Source: Treponema sp.
GTDB taxonomy: Bacteria > Spirochaetota > Spirochaetia > Treponematales > Treponemataceae
Reading direction: 5' to 3'
DNA: 64,000 nt
Assembly (NCBI GenBank): GCA_016297415.1
Contig: JAEDGQ010000001.1
Location: forward strand, 1 to 64,000
A program made the translations under genes and the position numbers. Within the stretch, counting starts at the first letter, position 1. Each line of letters begins with the position of its first letter. Under the pieces are notes generated by a model. That model saw only the letters and a list, made by a program, of their open reading frames with translations, was not told the origin of the DNA and ran no database searches. Shown here in pieces: positions 31,501 through 39,005 of the stretch.

Positions 31501-34374
31501 TTCATACTCAAATCCTGTTGAAAGGGTAACAAATCCCGGAGTTGATATTTTTTTTGCATCTTTGAAGTCCTGTGGCAGATAAGACCAGCGGGAAGCGAAG
31601 GATAAATCAAGGGCCATTTGAGGAGTAAACTGTTTTTTCCAGCCGGCAGCAGCTGCTATCTGTCCTGAATCTGTGTCAGATGAATCTTCACTCCATATTG
31701 CAGATATTCTGTCAGAAGGTGAAACGGAAGAAGTTAAATTAATTAAACCTGTTGAACTGTCATAAACTGCTGTACTGTCAGGAATTCCGTTTCTGTAAAC
31801 TTTTACTGTTCCCGGAACTGCTTTTGTGCTTATTTCAAATCTTGAAACAGGAGTGTAGGTTCTTATGCTTAAAGAAAGATTAGATTTAAGATTGAAGGAA
31901 AGATATGCTCCGCTGTCAATTTTTGAAAGAGGAAAACGGTATTCAGGATCCAAAGGAGAATATGAACCTTCAAGAAACAAATCTGCATAACGGTGATTTG
32001 TGGAAAAGAAATCTTCTGTTGAAAATTCAAAATCGTTGTCAGCTAAAATTACTGTAGCCAGGGAAGAAACAATTCCTGTTGATTTATCTGTAAGACTTGC
32101 TTCTCCGGAAGAAAGAATTCCTGCATCATATCTGTTTAATACTGCGAAAGGAGAAAATCTTGAAGGATACTGCAGGTAATATGCTTTTTTTCCGTTTATT
32201 TCTGTTGAGAAAGGAATTGACCAGGCTTTCAGGTCTTCTTCAAATATTTCATTTACGGCACCAGAAAAACTTGAACTGTCATTCCAGTCACCGGCTGCTG
32301 CTTCAAGATCCCAGTTATCGTAGAATTCGATAATTATGGCTGGCAGTAAGCCGTCCTTTCGTGATGAGCGGGAATCTTTTGACAGATAAATTGAATTATC
32401 ATGACCGTTAAGAAGATATTGAGTTGAATCAAGTTTTTTATATCGTCTTTTAGAGGAGTCTGTGTATGTACCGTCACTGGCTTCTACATAAACAGCCTTT
32501 GTTTTCATTATTCCTTCGCTGTCCGGCAGAACAAAATGCATGCCTGTTACATAATCTGAAAGTTCAAGTTCTGTTGTTGTAACTGTATTTTTTCCATACC
32601 AGGTTTTAGTTCTGGTTTCAAGCATGTCATATCGGACAACAAAATGAGAAATCCAGTTTTCATCCTGAAGATGAACAAAAATTCCTGGACTTAAATTTTC
32701 TCCTCCGCCGATTCCTCTGTTCATAAAATCAATTGAATAGAGTGAAGGAAAATTAATTCCACGATTGGCTGCACGAACTTCTTTTAGAATTCCCTGACCT
32801 TTGTATCCTGCAGCGAAAGTTGTGGTGTCAAAATCATCTGCAAAAGCTGCTTCAAAAAACCAGGTTTTATTAAGGAAAAACCAGAGTGAAAGATCTATCT
32901 GATTTCGGAATACTGGAGTTGTAATAGTGTAGCCCGGAGCATTATTGTTTCCGTAAGAAAGGGCTCCACCACCAGTTATAGAAGTCTGCCAGTAACCTTC
33001 AGCCGAAAAATCAACATTTTTATCAAAAATATTGTAAGAAAACAAAGCTTCTCCATCATTAAATGTTTGAGGCAGCTTTTTCTGGTTAAATACGAGAGAA
33101 CCTGCACCGTCAGCGTCACGGCTTGTTTCTGTCAGAGTCTGTGCTTTACTTTCAGACGGCTGAAGGAAAAAAAACAGAGTAGCGAAAAGAATGACCAGTT
33201 TTTTTGTGGTATTCAGAAGCCTTGCCTTTGTAATTTTTACACCAGGAATTTTTACTTCTGATTTAAGAATGGCAGCTTCAACTTTCTGTTTTTTTTCTTC
33301 TCCAAAATCAAAAAGTTCTGCCTGGAATGGAGCGTTTTCTGATTCTGTGTTGTAAACTCCGGCACCAAGAAGACGGATTGTATGTCTGCTGTCAAATTTT
33401 TTGTAAAAAAGTTTTTTTATTCTTTCGAACATATCATCAACAGAGGTGATGTTTCTGTCAGAGGCTTCCTGAACTGTAAATGTAGAAAAATCGTCATATC
33501 TGATTTTTAACATTACATTTGAAGACCGAAGGTGTTCCCTGCGGAGCCTGAATACTACGGTGTGGCTTAATTCAAGAAGGGCTGTTTCTATGGCAAAAGA
33601 ATCAGTCAAATCAAAAGGGTAAGTGTTTTCAGCACTGATAGAATGGCTTTTGGGTTTATGATTAAAGGTGTCTTTTTCAAGACCTCTCACAGCGTTAAAA
33701 AGAAAAGCTCCTGTTGACTGTCCAAAAAGATTTACCAGAAGAGGCAGCGGTTTATCATAAATAGATTTTGTGGTGTTAATTCCCCTTGATTTGATAACTT
33801 CCAGGGTTTTAGAACCTACGCCCCAGAGCTTTTCAAGAGGAAGTTTCATCATAAAATCAACTTCTTCGCCATCCTTTACTACAAAAAGTCCGTCCGGTTT
33901 TTTAATTTCTGAGGAAATTTTTGCCAGATATTTTGTTGAGGCGATTCCTACGCTTACAGTAAGACCTGTCTTTTCAAATACTTCCTGCTTTATTTTTTTT
34001 CCTGTTTCTTCAGGAGGACCAAAAAGCCTTTCTGTTCCAGTCAGGTCAATAAAAGCTTCATCAATGGAAATCTGCTGAACATCAGGGGAATAATTTTTAA
34101 ATATATTCATTATTTTTTCGGAAAGTTCAAGATACCTTTCCATTCTTGGATGTACATAAATTCCCTGAGGACAAAGCCTGTAAGCTTGAAATACAGGCAT
34201 TGCAGAGTGGACTCCGTATTTTCTGGCTTCATAAGAAGCTGTAGATACAACTGACCGTCTGTCTTCCGGTTTTCCACCAACAATTACAGGTTTGTTTTTC
34301 CATTCCGGGTGGTCCAGAAGTTCTACAGAGGCGAAAAATGCATCAAGATCTGCATGTAAGAAAACATTTTTCAC
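28552..34374 (-). CDS. dinB: DNA polymerase IV fused in frame to a large outer-membrane-like protein
   Basis: One open frame of 1,940 codons. Residues 1-386 are a complete Y-family polymerase: HADLDAFFASVE, VSTASYEARKYGVHSAMP, QISIDEAFIDL (catalytic Asp105 and Glu106), SVGIASTKYLAKISSEIKKP, and a clamp-binding QAELF at 351-355. From residue 387 the frame runs on through NTTKKLVILFATLFFFLQPS and ESKAQ, which looks like a complete signal peptide, into about 1,520 residues rich in Ser, Asn and alternating beta strands, ending SIGATVRF with a C-terminal Phe as in outer-membrane barrels. A cytoplasmic polymerase and an exported protein in one chain is unexpected: either two proteins are made (a CTG at codon 387 follows AAGGCAAGG), or the fusion is real, or a stop/start overlap has been lost. 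It begins by ATGA overlap with the upstream membrane-protein gene. Confidence 0.8.
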   Translation of the reverse strand: MKNVFLHADLDAFFASVELLDHPEWKNKPVIVGGKPEDRRSVVSTASYEARKYGVHSAMPVFQAYRLCPQGIYVHPRMERYLELSEKIMNIFKNYSPDVQQISIDEAFIDLTGTERLFGPPEETGKKIKQEVFEKTGLTVSVGIASTKYLAKISSEIKKPDGLFVVKDGEEVDFMMKLPLEKLWGVGSKTLEVIKSRGINTTKSIYDKPLPLLVNLFGQSTGAFLFNAVRGLEKDTFNHKPKSHSISAENTYPFDLTDSFAIETALLELSHTVVFRLRREHLRSSNVMLKIRYDDFSTFTVQEASDRNITSVDDMFERIKKLFYKKFDSRHTIRLLGAGVYNTESENAPFQAELFDFGEEKKQKVEAAILKSEVKIPGVKITKARLLNTTKKLVILFATLFFFLQPSESKAQTLTETSRDADGAGSLVFNQKKLPQTFNDGEALFSYNIFDKNVDFSAEGYWQTSITGGGALSYGNNNAPGYTITTPVFRNQIDLSLWFFLNKTWFFEAAFADDFDTTTFAAGYKGQGILKEVRAANRGINFPSLYSIDFMNRGIGGGENLSPGIFVHLQDENWISHFVVRYDMLETRTKTWYGKNTVTTTELELSDYVTGMHFVLPDSEGIMKTKAVYVEASDGTYTDSSKRRYKKLDSTQYLLNGHDNSIYLSKDSRSSRKDGLLPAIIIEFYDNWDLEAAAGDWNDSSSFSGAVNEIFEEDLKAWSIPFSTEINGKKAYYLQYPSRFSPFAVLNRYDAGILSSGEASLTDKSTGIVSSLATVILADNDFEFSTEDFFSTNHRYADLFLEGSYSPLDPEYRFPLSKIDSGAYLSFNLKSNLSLSIRTYTPVSRFEISTKAVPGTVKVYRNGIPDSTAVYDSSTGLINLTSSVSPSDRISAIWSEDSSDTDSGQIAAAAGWKKQFTPQMALDLSFASRWSYLPQDFKDAKKISTPGFVTLSTGFEYEGKRFFVKNGAAFSVESDNTRGNCIISSMDETESDTIYLSKNSSVKNKNNFIPKLNSRDYSSFQLLEETKNGSLSPSEGKSDSSISGWAIPVSFDFSDLDEPASEASPFWASTTIRLPAAAVLASASEFSFALKNPSPELSDALRDAKIRIYLQLGVNGDETYRIEDSEFIPTWLISSWDGSKSPDVKSAFLPDQTDMEKGNWQTVTVKISDKDKAMLQSAHDMRLVVTAESKIKGEFLAGPYEISASDFSVTAENNSLFFENTQRLSKNNRCKTFDFLNETPETFTITKYFEEFSLENYEKLTLKIKYDSSIPSSDDYMTVSFERIEKNGNPKTAVKYTLSSEQLNQIRDQGWINLQVDLKNKKVNWGNLEKINLKTVPELLKIQLHTSDKTSLSIDEVSLNGSRPYIVLQDKTKAGWNYTGTLISLNHIPVLHDSSVSLETDAGTAFRENSADNKPVFISGHAKAETGIWNLKLSAEAGRNSDSNIALPQASHQIYSAKPVFGILNFSENYSFDNDENSLDKLNSISLNFAPLLPVIPLTLKSDNQASYTPWSVSQKSRIEGALNYRFIKTTLSSDFSQSLNGTDNAKVNYSTVNYVWGWKDITELAFSSGNEDSTTRKVSYKLNLAGNLDFANFRPEYKFSAEENYKNGNSTVYSDKTVQMFALPFSLSKHSIRFMWEKSSGGVKKTESGGSYIKDTQELSESLSERKWYLTSLPVADLFSSGLRKQVLKDSSMTAKSMESLFYSSSYSASWNRPFSGTFRDFYLPSQTLFAVERDIRTASSVSDQYQFKTTVSYNSVNIFGAKGVKKLTDLFETDEYMSSITASVKLPAVTLSTPRLSVNGYQQSTFYLTESATIKTGVDFTYEDKNNLKGKGTVIYRRPSSGSLLKEAVALIYKSEDFTSSRITKTDSFNASYSRASSSSSNSRSVSEKLVLDYCHEVDLKLTDYTTLNASGSLNYDMTVNKINILTAALSIGATVRF
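33140..33216 (-). other. Junction of dinB and the outer-membrane-like part: internal signal peptide and possible CTG start
   Basis: The codon at 33216-33214 is CTG, followed by Asn-Thr-Thr-Lys-Lys and a 13-residue hydrophobic core ending at a Ser-Lys-Ala-Gln site. AAGGCAAGG lies directly before it. Read as a start, it yields an ordinary signal peptide and a 1,554-residue exported protein. No ATG, GTG or TTG is available in that place. Confidence 0.55.
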
Positions 34375-36335
34375 TTTTTTATACCTGTAATTACCTGTTT
34401 TTCAAAAATAAAAGGATCCTCTGTTTTAAACAGAACTTCAACTCTGATTTCTTTGTAAATATCAGCTTCTGTTGCAAAATCAATGGACAGCTTTTCAGGA
34501 GGATAATCAGGCATTGAAAAAGTAACTTTTTTTGTTTCTTCTGAAATTGAATACAGGTAGGTAGAATCAAGAACCGGTATTGTATTATCTGCAGAAATTT
34601 CTACCTTACAGCGGAAAGCCGGTTTCTTAAAATGAATGTTTAAGAGGGCATTTTCCATATTGTCAAAGTTTTCACCTGAGAAGAAAAGTTCCAGGTCTTC
34701 AGCCTGTTTTTCAACAATCTGAGGCATACTTTCGTCCACTGTATTTTTAGCAAGGTACAGATGTGAAACCATAATGATTGAAATTACAAATAAACTTAAA
34801 ATAATAAGGGTTGAAAATCCCAGAACTTTAAGAAGCTTTTTGATAGAAAATTGTGAAAGTGTCTTTTTTGAATAGATTCTGTTTATAACCCTGAGCCACA
34901 TGGAGTTGAACGGGAAAAGAACAAGGGAAATAAGCAGATTAATTGAAAATGTGCTGGAAATAAGTTTCTGCATGTCAAAGTCTGTGGCATTTGCAGTAAT
35001 TATTGAAATGTAAGGAATAAACGGAATCAGCATTAAAGCTGTGTATGTAATAAGACCTGGAAGAGCCTTTGCATATCGGGAAAGATAAACAATAAGGTAT
35101 TCAAAGGCAAAAAGCCAGAAAAGTGAAATATCTGCAATACTGAAAATGAAAATATTTGCTATGGAAACTATGTTAAGAAGATAACTGTATACAAATTCCA
35201 TAGACAGTTTTGTAAGGTGCTGATGAAGCCCGAAAAGAGGGGAACTTAAAATTACAGAGATAATTAATTTAAAACCAAGCTGAATTACAGGATTTGCCTG
35301 TGAGATGAATGGAATCACCATGCACAGAAGCTGCCCCGTATAAAGTGAAACAAGGCTGACAGTCAAAGTTAGAGGCAGCATGTACCAGGTTTTTGAAAAT
35401 TCTTTTTTATATCTGATTCGTTTTTTTCCGATAAAAGAAAAACTTGTAATAAGCAGCAGAAGAAGAATACCGAAAAATTCCAGGGCAAGAATGTTTGTTT
35501 TTTCGTTAATCCAGATGATTTTTTTTACTGGAGTTTTGTAAATATTGTAGTGAACATCATTGCTGGAGGTTTCAGAAATGGAAAAATCACTGATGATTTT
35601 TTCAATAACTTTCAGGTGAGACGGACTTCCTAATTTAATTTTTATACATCTGCAGTTATTTCGGAAGTAAGAAGCCATCTGACCGTCACCGAAGATAAGT
35701 CCTGATCTGTAAAGGGAAAGAATTTTTTGTGGAAGTACAAAATCCACATCATTGTCGTTAAAGGCTGTTACAACTGCTTTTGTAAGCCACAGTGGAGAAG
35801 ATTTTCTTAAACCTGTTGTGTAGATTTCAGAAGAGTTTTGTTCTTCTTCTGAAATTGTAAGTAAAACAGCAGCACATTCTTCAGGATTATCCATTGAGGA
35901 GGCAAAACACTCTGAACCTGTGTATATAAAATTCCTGAAAAAAATGCTGTACATACTGTTTTCGTATGTTGTAAAACCGAATTCAATCCGGTAGTTTTTT
36001 TTCTGTTTGCCGGCAAAATTCAAAAGAGAAATAATTTCATCCCTGTTACTGAAAAAGTCTTTCTGACTTACAGTAAATATCAGGGTAGAAACCAGCTGAT
36101 CCATGTTATTTTCTTCAGCATAGTAAACGGGGTTAAAAACAACTGAAATGTTGTAGGGAAACTGATCTGAACCTGTTGAAACAAGGTCTTTTTTTGATGG
36201 TGAAAAACCATTTTCCTGAAGCTGACTGTAGGTCCAGTCTGCAAGTTCAAGCCCCTGAGGAATGGCTCCATGTAAGGAAAGGAGACTGATGCAACTTATT
36301 AAAATAAAAGAAAATAAATGCTTTTTCAGCTCCAT
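34371..36335 (-). CDS. Large polytopic membrane protein of unknown function
   Basis: A 654-residue protein. It starts with a signal peptide (FSFILISCISLLSLHGA), followed by about 270 extracytoplasmic residues, then seven to nine membrane helices (for example FFGILLLLLITSFSFIG, LLISLVLFPFNSMWL, GFSTLIILSLFVISIIMVSH), and a beta-rich C-terminal domain of about 110 residues. No family is recognised. It precedes and overlaps the dinB fusion gene by four bases, so it may be a partner of the exported part of that product. The ATG at 36335 is chosen for the signal peptide; no ribosome site is visible, and a TATAAT ends seven bases upstream. Confidence 0.7.
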   Translation of the reverse strand: MELKKHLFSFILISCISLLSLHGAIPQGLELADWTYSQLQENGFSPSKKDLVSTGSDQFPYNISVVFNPVYYAEENNMDQLVSTLIFTVSQKDFFSNRDEIISLLNFAGKQKKNYRIEFGFTTYENSMYSIFFRNFIYTGSECFASSMDNPEECAAVLLTISEEEQNSSEIYTTGLRKSSPLWLTKAVVTAFNDNDVDFVLPQKILSLYRSGLIFGDGQMASYFRNNCRCIKIKLGSPSHLKVIEKIISDFSISETSSNDVHYNIYKTPVKKIIWINEKTNILALEFFGILLLLLITSFSFIGKKRIRYKKEFSKTWYMLPLTLTVSLVSLYTGQLLCMVIPFISQANPVIQLGFKLIISVILSSPLFGLHQHLTKLSMEFVYSYLLNIVSIANIFIFSIADISLFWLFAFEYLIVYLSRYAKALPGLITYTALMLIPFIPYISIITANATDFDMQKLISSTFSINLLISLVLFPFNSMWLRVINRIYSKKTLSQFSIKKLLKVLGFSTLIILSLFVISIIMVSHLYLAKNTVDESMPQIVEKQAEDLELFFSGENFDNMENALLNIHFKKPAFRCKVEISADNTIPVLDSTYLYSISEETKKVTFSMPDYPPEKLSIDFATEADIYKEIRVEVLFKTEDPFIFEKQVITGIKK

Positions 36336-36342
36336 AATACTC

Positions 36343-36348
36343 ATTATA
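36343..36348 (-). promoter_or_regulatory. -10 element of the membrane protein-dinB operon
   Basis: A perfect TATAAT on the minus strand ends seven bases before the ATG at 36335, giving a leaderless or very short leader transcript. I see no strong -35. The divergent gene at 36428 has its own TATAAT at 36392-36397 and a normal GGAG ribosome site. Confidence 0.5.
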
Positions 36349-36427
36349 TAAGTATACAAATTTGTCTGTTTACAATGCAAGACCTTTCATTTATAATTAA
36401 ATCTGTTATTATTTTTGGAGAAAAGTT

Positions 36428-37594
36428 ATGTGTGCTGCAGGAAAAAAATTTTCATTAAATCTTCCTCTCAAAGTAATTCTTACTGAAGAAGGAGCATCTC
36501 ATTTTCTCAGCCATAATATGAAACTTCAGCGTTTCAAGCTTGCTGATAATGTTGATGAATATGGTGTTTCTTTAAATTCCTTTTCACCACAGTCTCTTCA
36601 GAATATGATTCTTGTAAACTACATTTCAAAAATTGAAATTTCCATGTCAGAATTCGTTTCTGTCCGTCAGGAAGTAATGGATCTTTCAAAAGTTGTAGTT
36701 TATTCACTTCTTTACAAACAGTTTGACCGCCAGCTTTTTGCTGAACTTATTCAGACAGACTGTGTTCAGAAACATAACAGAAAAAATCCAACACAGCTTA
36801 TTGATGAACGTACAAAACTTTCTGAAAATCAGCTTCGTACATCTCTTGCAGCAAAACAGAGTACAATCAATCTGGCAAAAAAAGAAATCCTTGATCCAAT
36901 CTGGAAATCAGTTATGGAAAATAAGGATTATTCCCTGGAAGAAAAAAACATTTACCTGCTTATGACAGAAAAGTTCCTTAACAGACTTTCCCTCATGAAC
37001 TGGCACATTATTACAAAATTCTATAACACAGACGGTTTCCCTCAGATTAATCTTGCTATCAGACACCTGCTTCAGGTATACATGGAAAAATCCCGTGTAG
37101 CCGAATATATTTCGATTCTTGTAATGGAACTTGCACTTAACAATGAAAATTCAAACATGCGTAAAGAAGCAAGAAAAATGTACGCAGGAATTGACGATAC
37201 TGATTCACTTATTTACGATCCTGAAGTAAGAGAAAAAATCGTTGATGAATTGAAAAGAAATCATGAACAGGTTTTTGTTTCATGGAAACTGGGCGGTGGT
37301 TCTTCGGCTATCGGAAAACAGGGACGCCTTCAGATTACTCTTTATAACAAGGATGACGAATTTCAGGAAGTTAAAGAGAATATTGAAACAAAGGCAGCTG
37401 CAGATACAAATAAAAAGTCCCTCATAGACTTTTATCGTGAACTTCCGGAAGGTCAGGAAAGTACTGATCTTGGATTGTATTACCTTTCTTATCTGGATGA
37501 TGCCTGCAAAAAGGTAAACGTAAAGTTTGAATCTATTGTAAACCAGTTCTCTTCAAGTGATCTTACAGTCATTAATCTGGTATTTAATTTTTAG
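36428..37594 (+). CDS. Unknown cytoplasmic protein, possibly a diverged GHKL-type ATPase
   Basis: Not recognised with confidence. The 388-residue soluble protein is helical in the first 250 residues. The C-terminal part has ISILVMELALNNENSNMRKE near residues 222-241, loosely like the N box of histidine-kinase ATPases, KLGGGSSAIGKQGRLQITLY near 288-307, and TDLGLYYLSYLDDACKKVNV near 344-363 like a G2 box, followed by strands ending in NLVFNF. The key Asp and Gly residues of the G1 box are not evident. The similarity is one of layout only. TTGGAG precedes the ATG. A lipoprotein gene follows after ten bases. Confidence 0.5.
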   Translation: MCAAGKKFSLNLPLKVILTEEGASHFLSHNMKLQRFKLADNVDEYGVSLNSFSPQSLQNMILVNYISKIEISMSEFVSVRQEVMDLSKVVVYSLLYKQFDRQLFAELIQTDCVQKHNRKNPTQLIDERTKLSENQLRTSLAAKQSTINLAKKEILDPIWKSVMENKDYSLEEKNIYLLMTEKFLNRLSLMNWHIITKFYNTDGFPQINLAIRHLLQVYMEKSRVAEYISILVMELALNNENSNMRKEARKMYAGIDDTDSLIYDPEVREKIVDELKRNHEQVFVSWKLGGGSSAIGKQGRLQITLYNKDDEFQEVKENIETKAAADTNKKSLIDFYRELPEGQESTDLGLYYLSYLDDACKKVNVKFESIVNQFSSSDLTVINLVFNF

Positions 37595-37604
37595 TCATAG
37601 GATC

Positions 37605-38249
37605 ATGAAAAAAACTCAATTAGTTTTTCTTTCTTTGGCAGTATTTTTGACAGGAATACTGTGTTCCTGTTCTGATTCGGATAGTGGAATTAGGGCTGTA
37701 AATCATTCTCTTGTTTTTGATTATTCAAAAAACAGTTCTGTTCCTGATGTTTATCTGTCCGTTTTTGTTCAGCCTGCAAATGAAGCTCAGAGGGCAGAAA
37801 AAATTACGGTAACTGAATTAAAAACAGACAGAAAATGGATTATCACCAATCCTGAAAAAATTTCAAACAGAAATAAAAACTGGGCCGGATGGAGCAGACT
37901 TCACGCTGCAGAGGGGGAACGGTTTAATGCCGGAAAGTATCATATTCTTTATGAAGATGCATCAGGGGATGAAAGCGAAGCAGAATTCAATCTGGCGCTG
38001 GAAGATTCTTTTTTTGTTACGTCTTTTGAAGATATTCCTAAAAAAACAACTTTAACTTTAAGCAGACAGTGTGCGCTGTATGATAAAGATATGAATATGA
38101 TTTTTTATGGTCCTGTAAAAAGTACCTGGACTAACGGAAAACAGATAAAAAAAGATCATCAGCGTTCAGAAAAAATCAGGTATAGTTTGACAAATTCTAA
38201 CGGAAGCATGATTTTCTTAAAGGCAATAGAAGATATTTATGTGGAATAG
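37605..38249 (+). CDS. Putative lipoprotein
   Basis: A 214-residue protein with a lipoprotein-type signal (KKTQLVFLSLAVFLTGILCS); the acylated Cys is either residue 21 or 23 in ILCSCSDSD. Spirochaetal lipoboxes are loose, so either fits. The mature part is beta-rich with no domain I recognise (VYLSVFVQPANEAQRAEKIT). The ATG at 37605 is chosen because AGGATC precedes it and the signal peptide starts there. It lies between the unknown gene at 36428 and trmB, probably in one transcript. Confidence 0.75.
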   Translation: MKKTQLVFLSLAVFLTGILCSCSDSDSGIRAVNHSLVFDYSKNSSVPDVYLSVFVQPANEAQRAEKITVTELKTDRKWIITNPEKISNRNKNWAGWSRLHAAEGERFNAGKYHILYEDASGDESEAEFNLALEDSFFVTSFEDIPKKTTLTLSRQCALYDKDMNMIFYGPVKSTWTNGKQIKKDHQRSEKIRYSLTNSNGSMIFLKAIEDIYVE

Positions 38250-38258
38250 GTAAGTAAA

Positions 38259-38984
38259 ATGAGTGAAGTTTTAGAAGAAGTTGAAAATAAAAAAGAGTCT
38301 CTTTCTCCGGAAGAGTCAATGAGAAGAAGAATTCATACTTTTCAGATCAGGGCAGGTCATTTTACAAATTCTGAAAAAAAAGATTACGAAGAACTTCTTC
38401 CTGTCTGGGGACTTGAATATAAAAGAGAAAAACTGGACTGGGAAAAGGTTTTTGGAAATAAAAATCCTGTAGTTATTGAAATCGGATTTGGAATGGGAAA
38501 GGCTACGGCAATTATTGCTCAGAATAATCCGGACATTAATTATCTTGGTCTTGAAGTTCATAAACCTGGAATCGGAAAACTTTTAGGTGAAATCCGGGAA
38601 AAAGACCTTAAAAACCTTCGTATTATTGAACATGATGCACTGGAAGTTCTTGAAAACATGATTGAAGATGAATCAGTAAGTGCTTTTCATATTTTCTTCC
38701 CGGATCCATGGCAGAAAAAGCGTCATTTTAAGCGCCGTCTGATTCAGCGTCCAAGAACAGATTTGATAACTTCAAAAATTCAGAAAGGCGGCTATTTTTA
38801 TTTTGTAACAGACTGGCTTCCTTATGCTGAATTTGGTATTGAGCAGCTTAACCGGACACCGGGACTTAAAAATAAATATGAAGGATATGCACCTCGTCAG
38901 GAATGGAGACCGGAAACTCGTTTTGAACAGAAAGGTCTTGATGCAAACCGTGTAATCAACGAGATGATGTTTATTAAGCAGTAG
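38259..38984 (+). CDS. trmB: tRNA (guanine-N7)-methyltransferase
   Basis: Methylates G46 in the variable loop of tRNAs using SAM. The 241-residue protein has the SAM-binding [20 protein letters not shown] near residues 72-91, the acidic [13 protein letters not shown], and the signature [18 protein letters not shown] near 148-165. The N-terminal 50 residues are charged and poorly conserved. AGGTAAG is the probable ribosome site. It is followed by ligA after 21 bases. Confidence 0.95.
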   Translation: MSEVLEEVENKKESLSPEESMRRRIHTFQIRAGHFTNSEKKDYEELLPVWGLEYKREKLDWEKVFGNKNPVVIEIGFGMGKATAIIAQNNPDINYLGLEVHKPGIGKLLGEIREKDLKNLRIIEHDALEVLENMIEDESVSAFHIFFPDPWQKKRHFKRRLIQRPRTDLITSKIQKGGYFYFVTDWLPYAEFGIEQLNRTPGLKNKYEGYAPRQEWRPETRFEQKGLDANRVINEMMFIKQ

Positions 38985-39005
38985 AATTTTACTGTGGAGG
39001 GGAAT

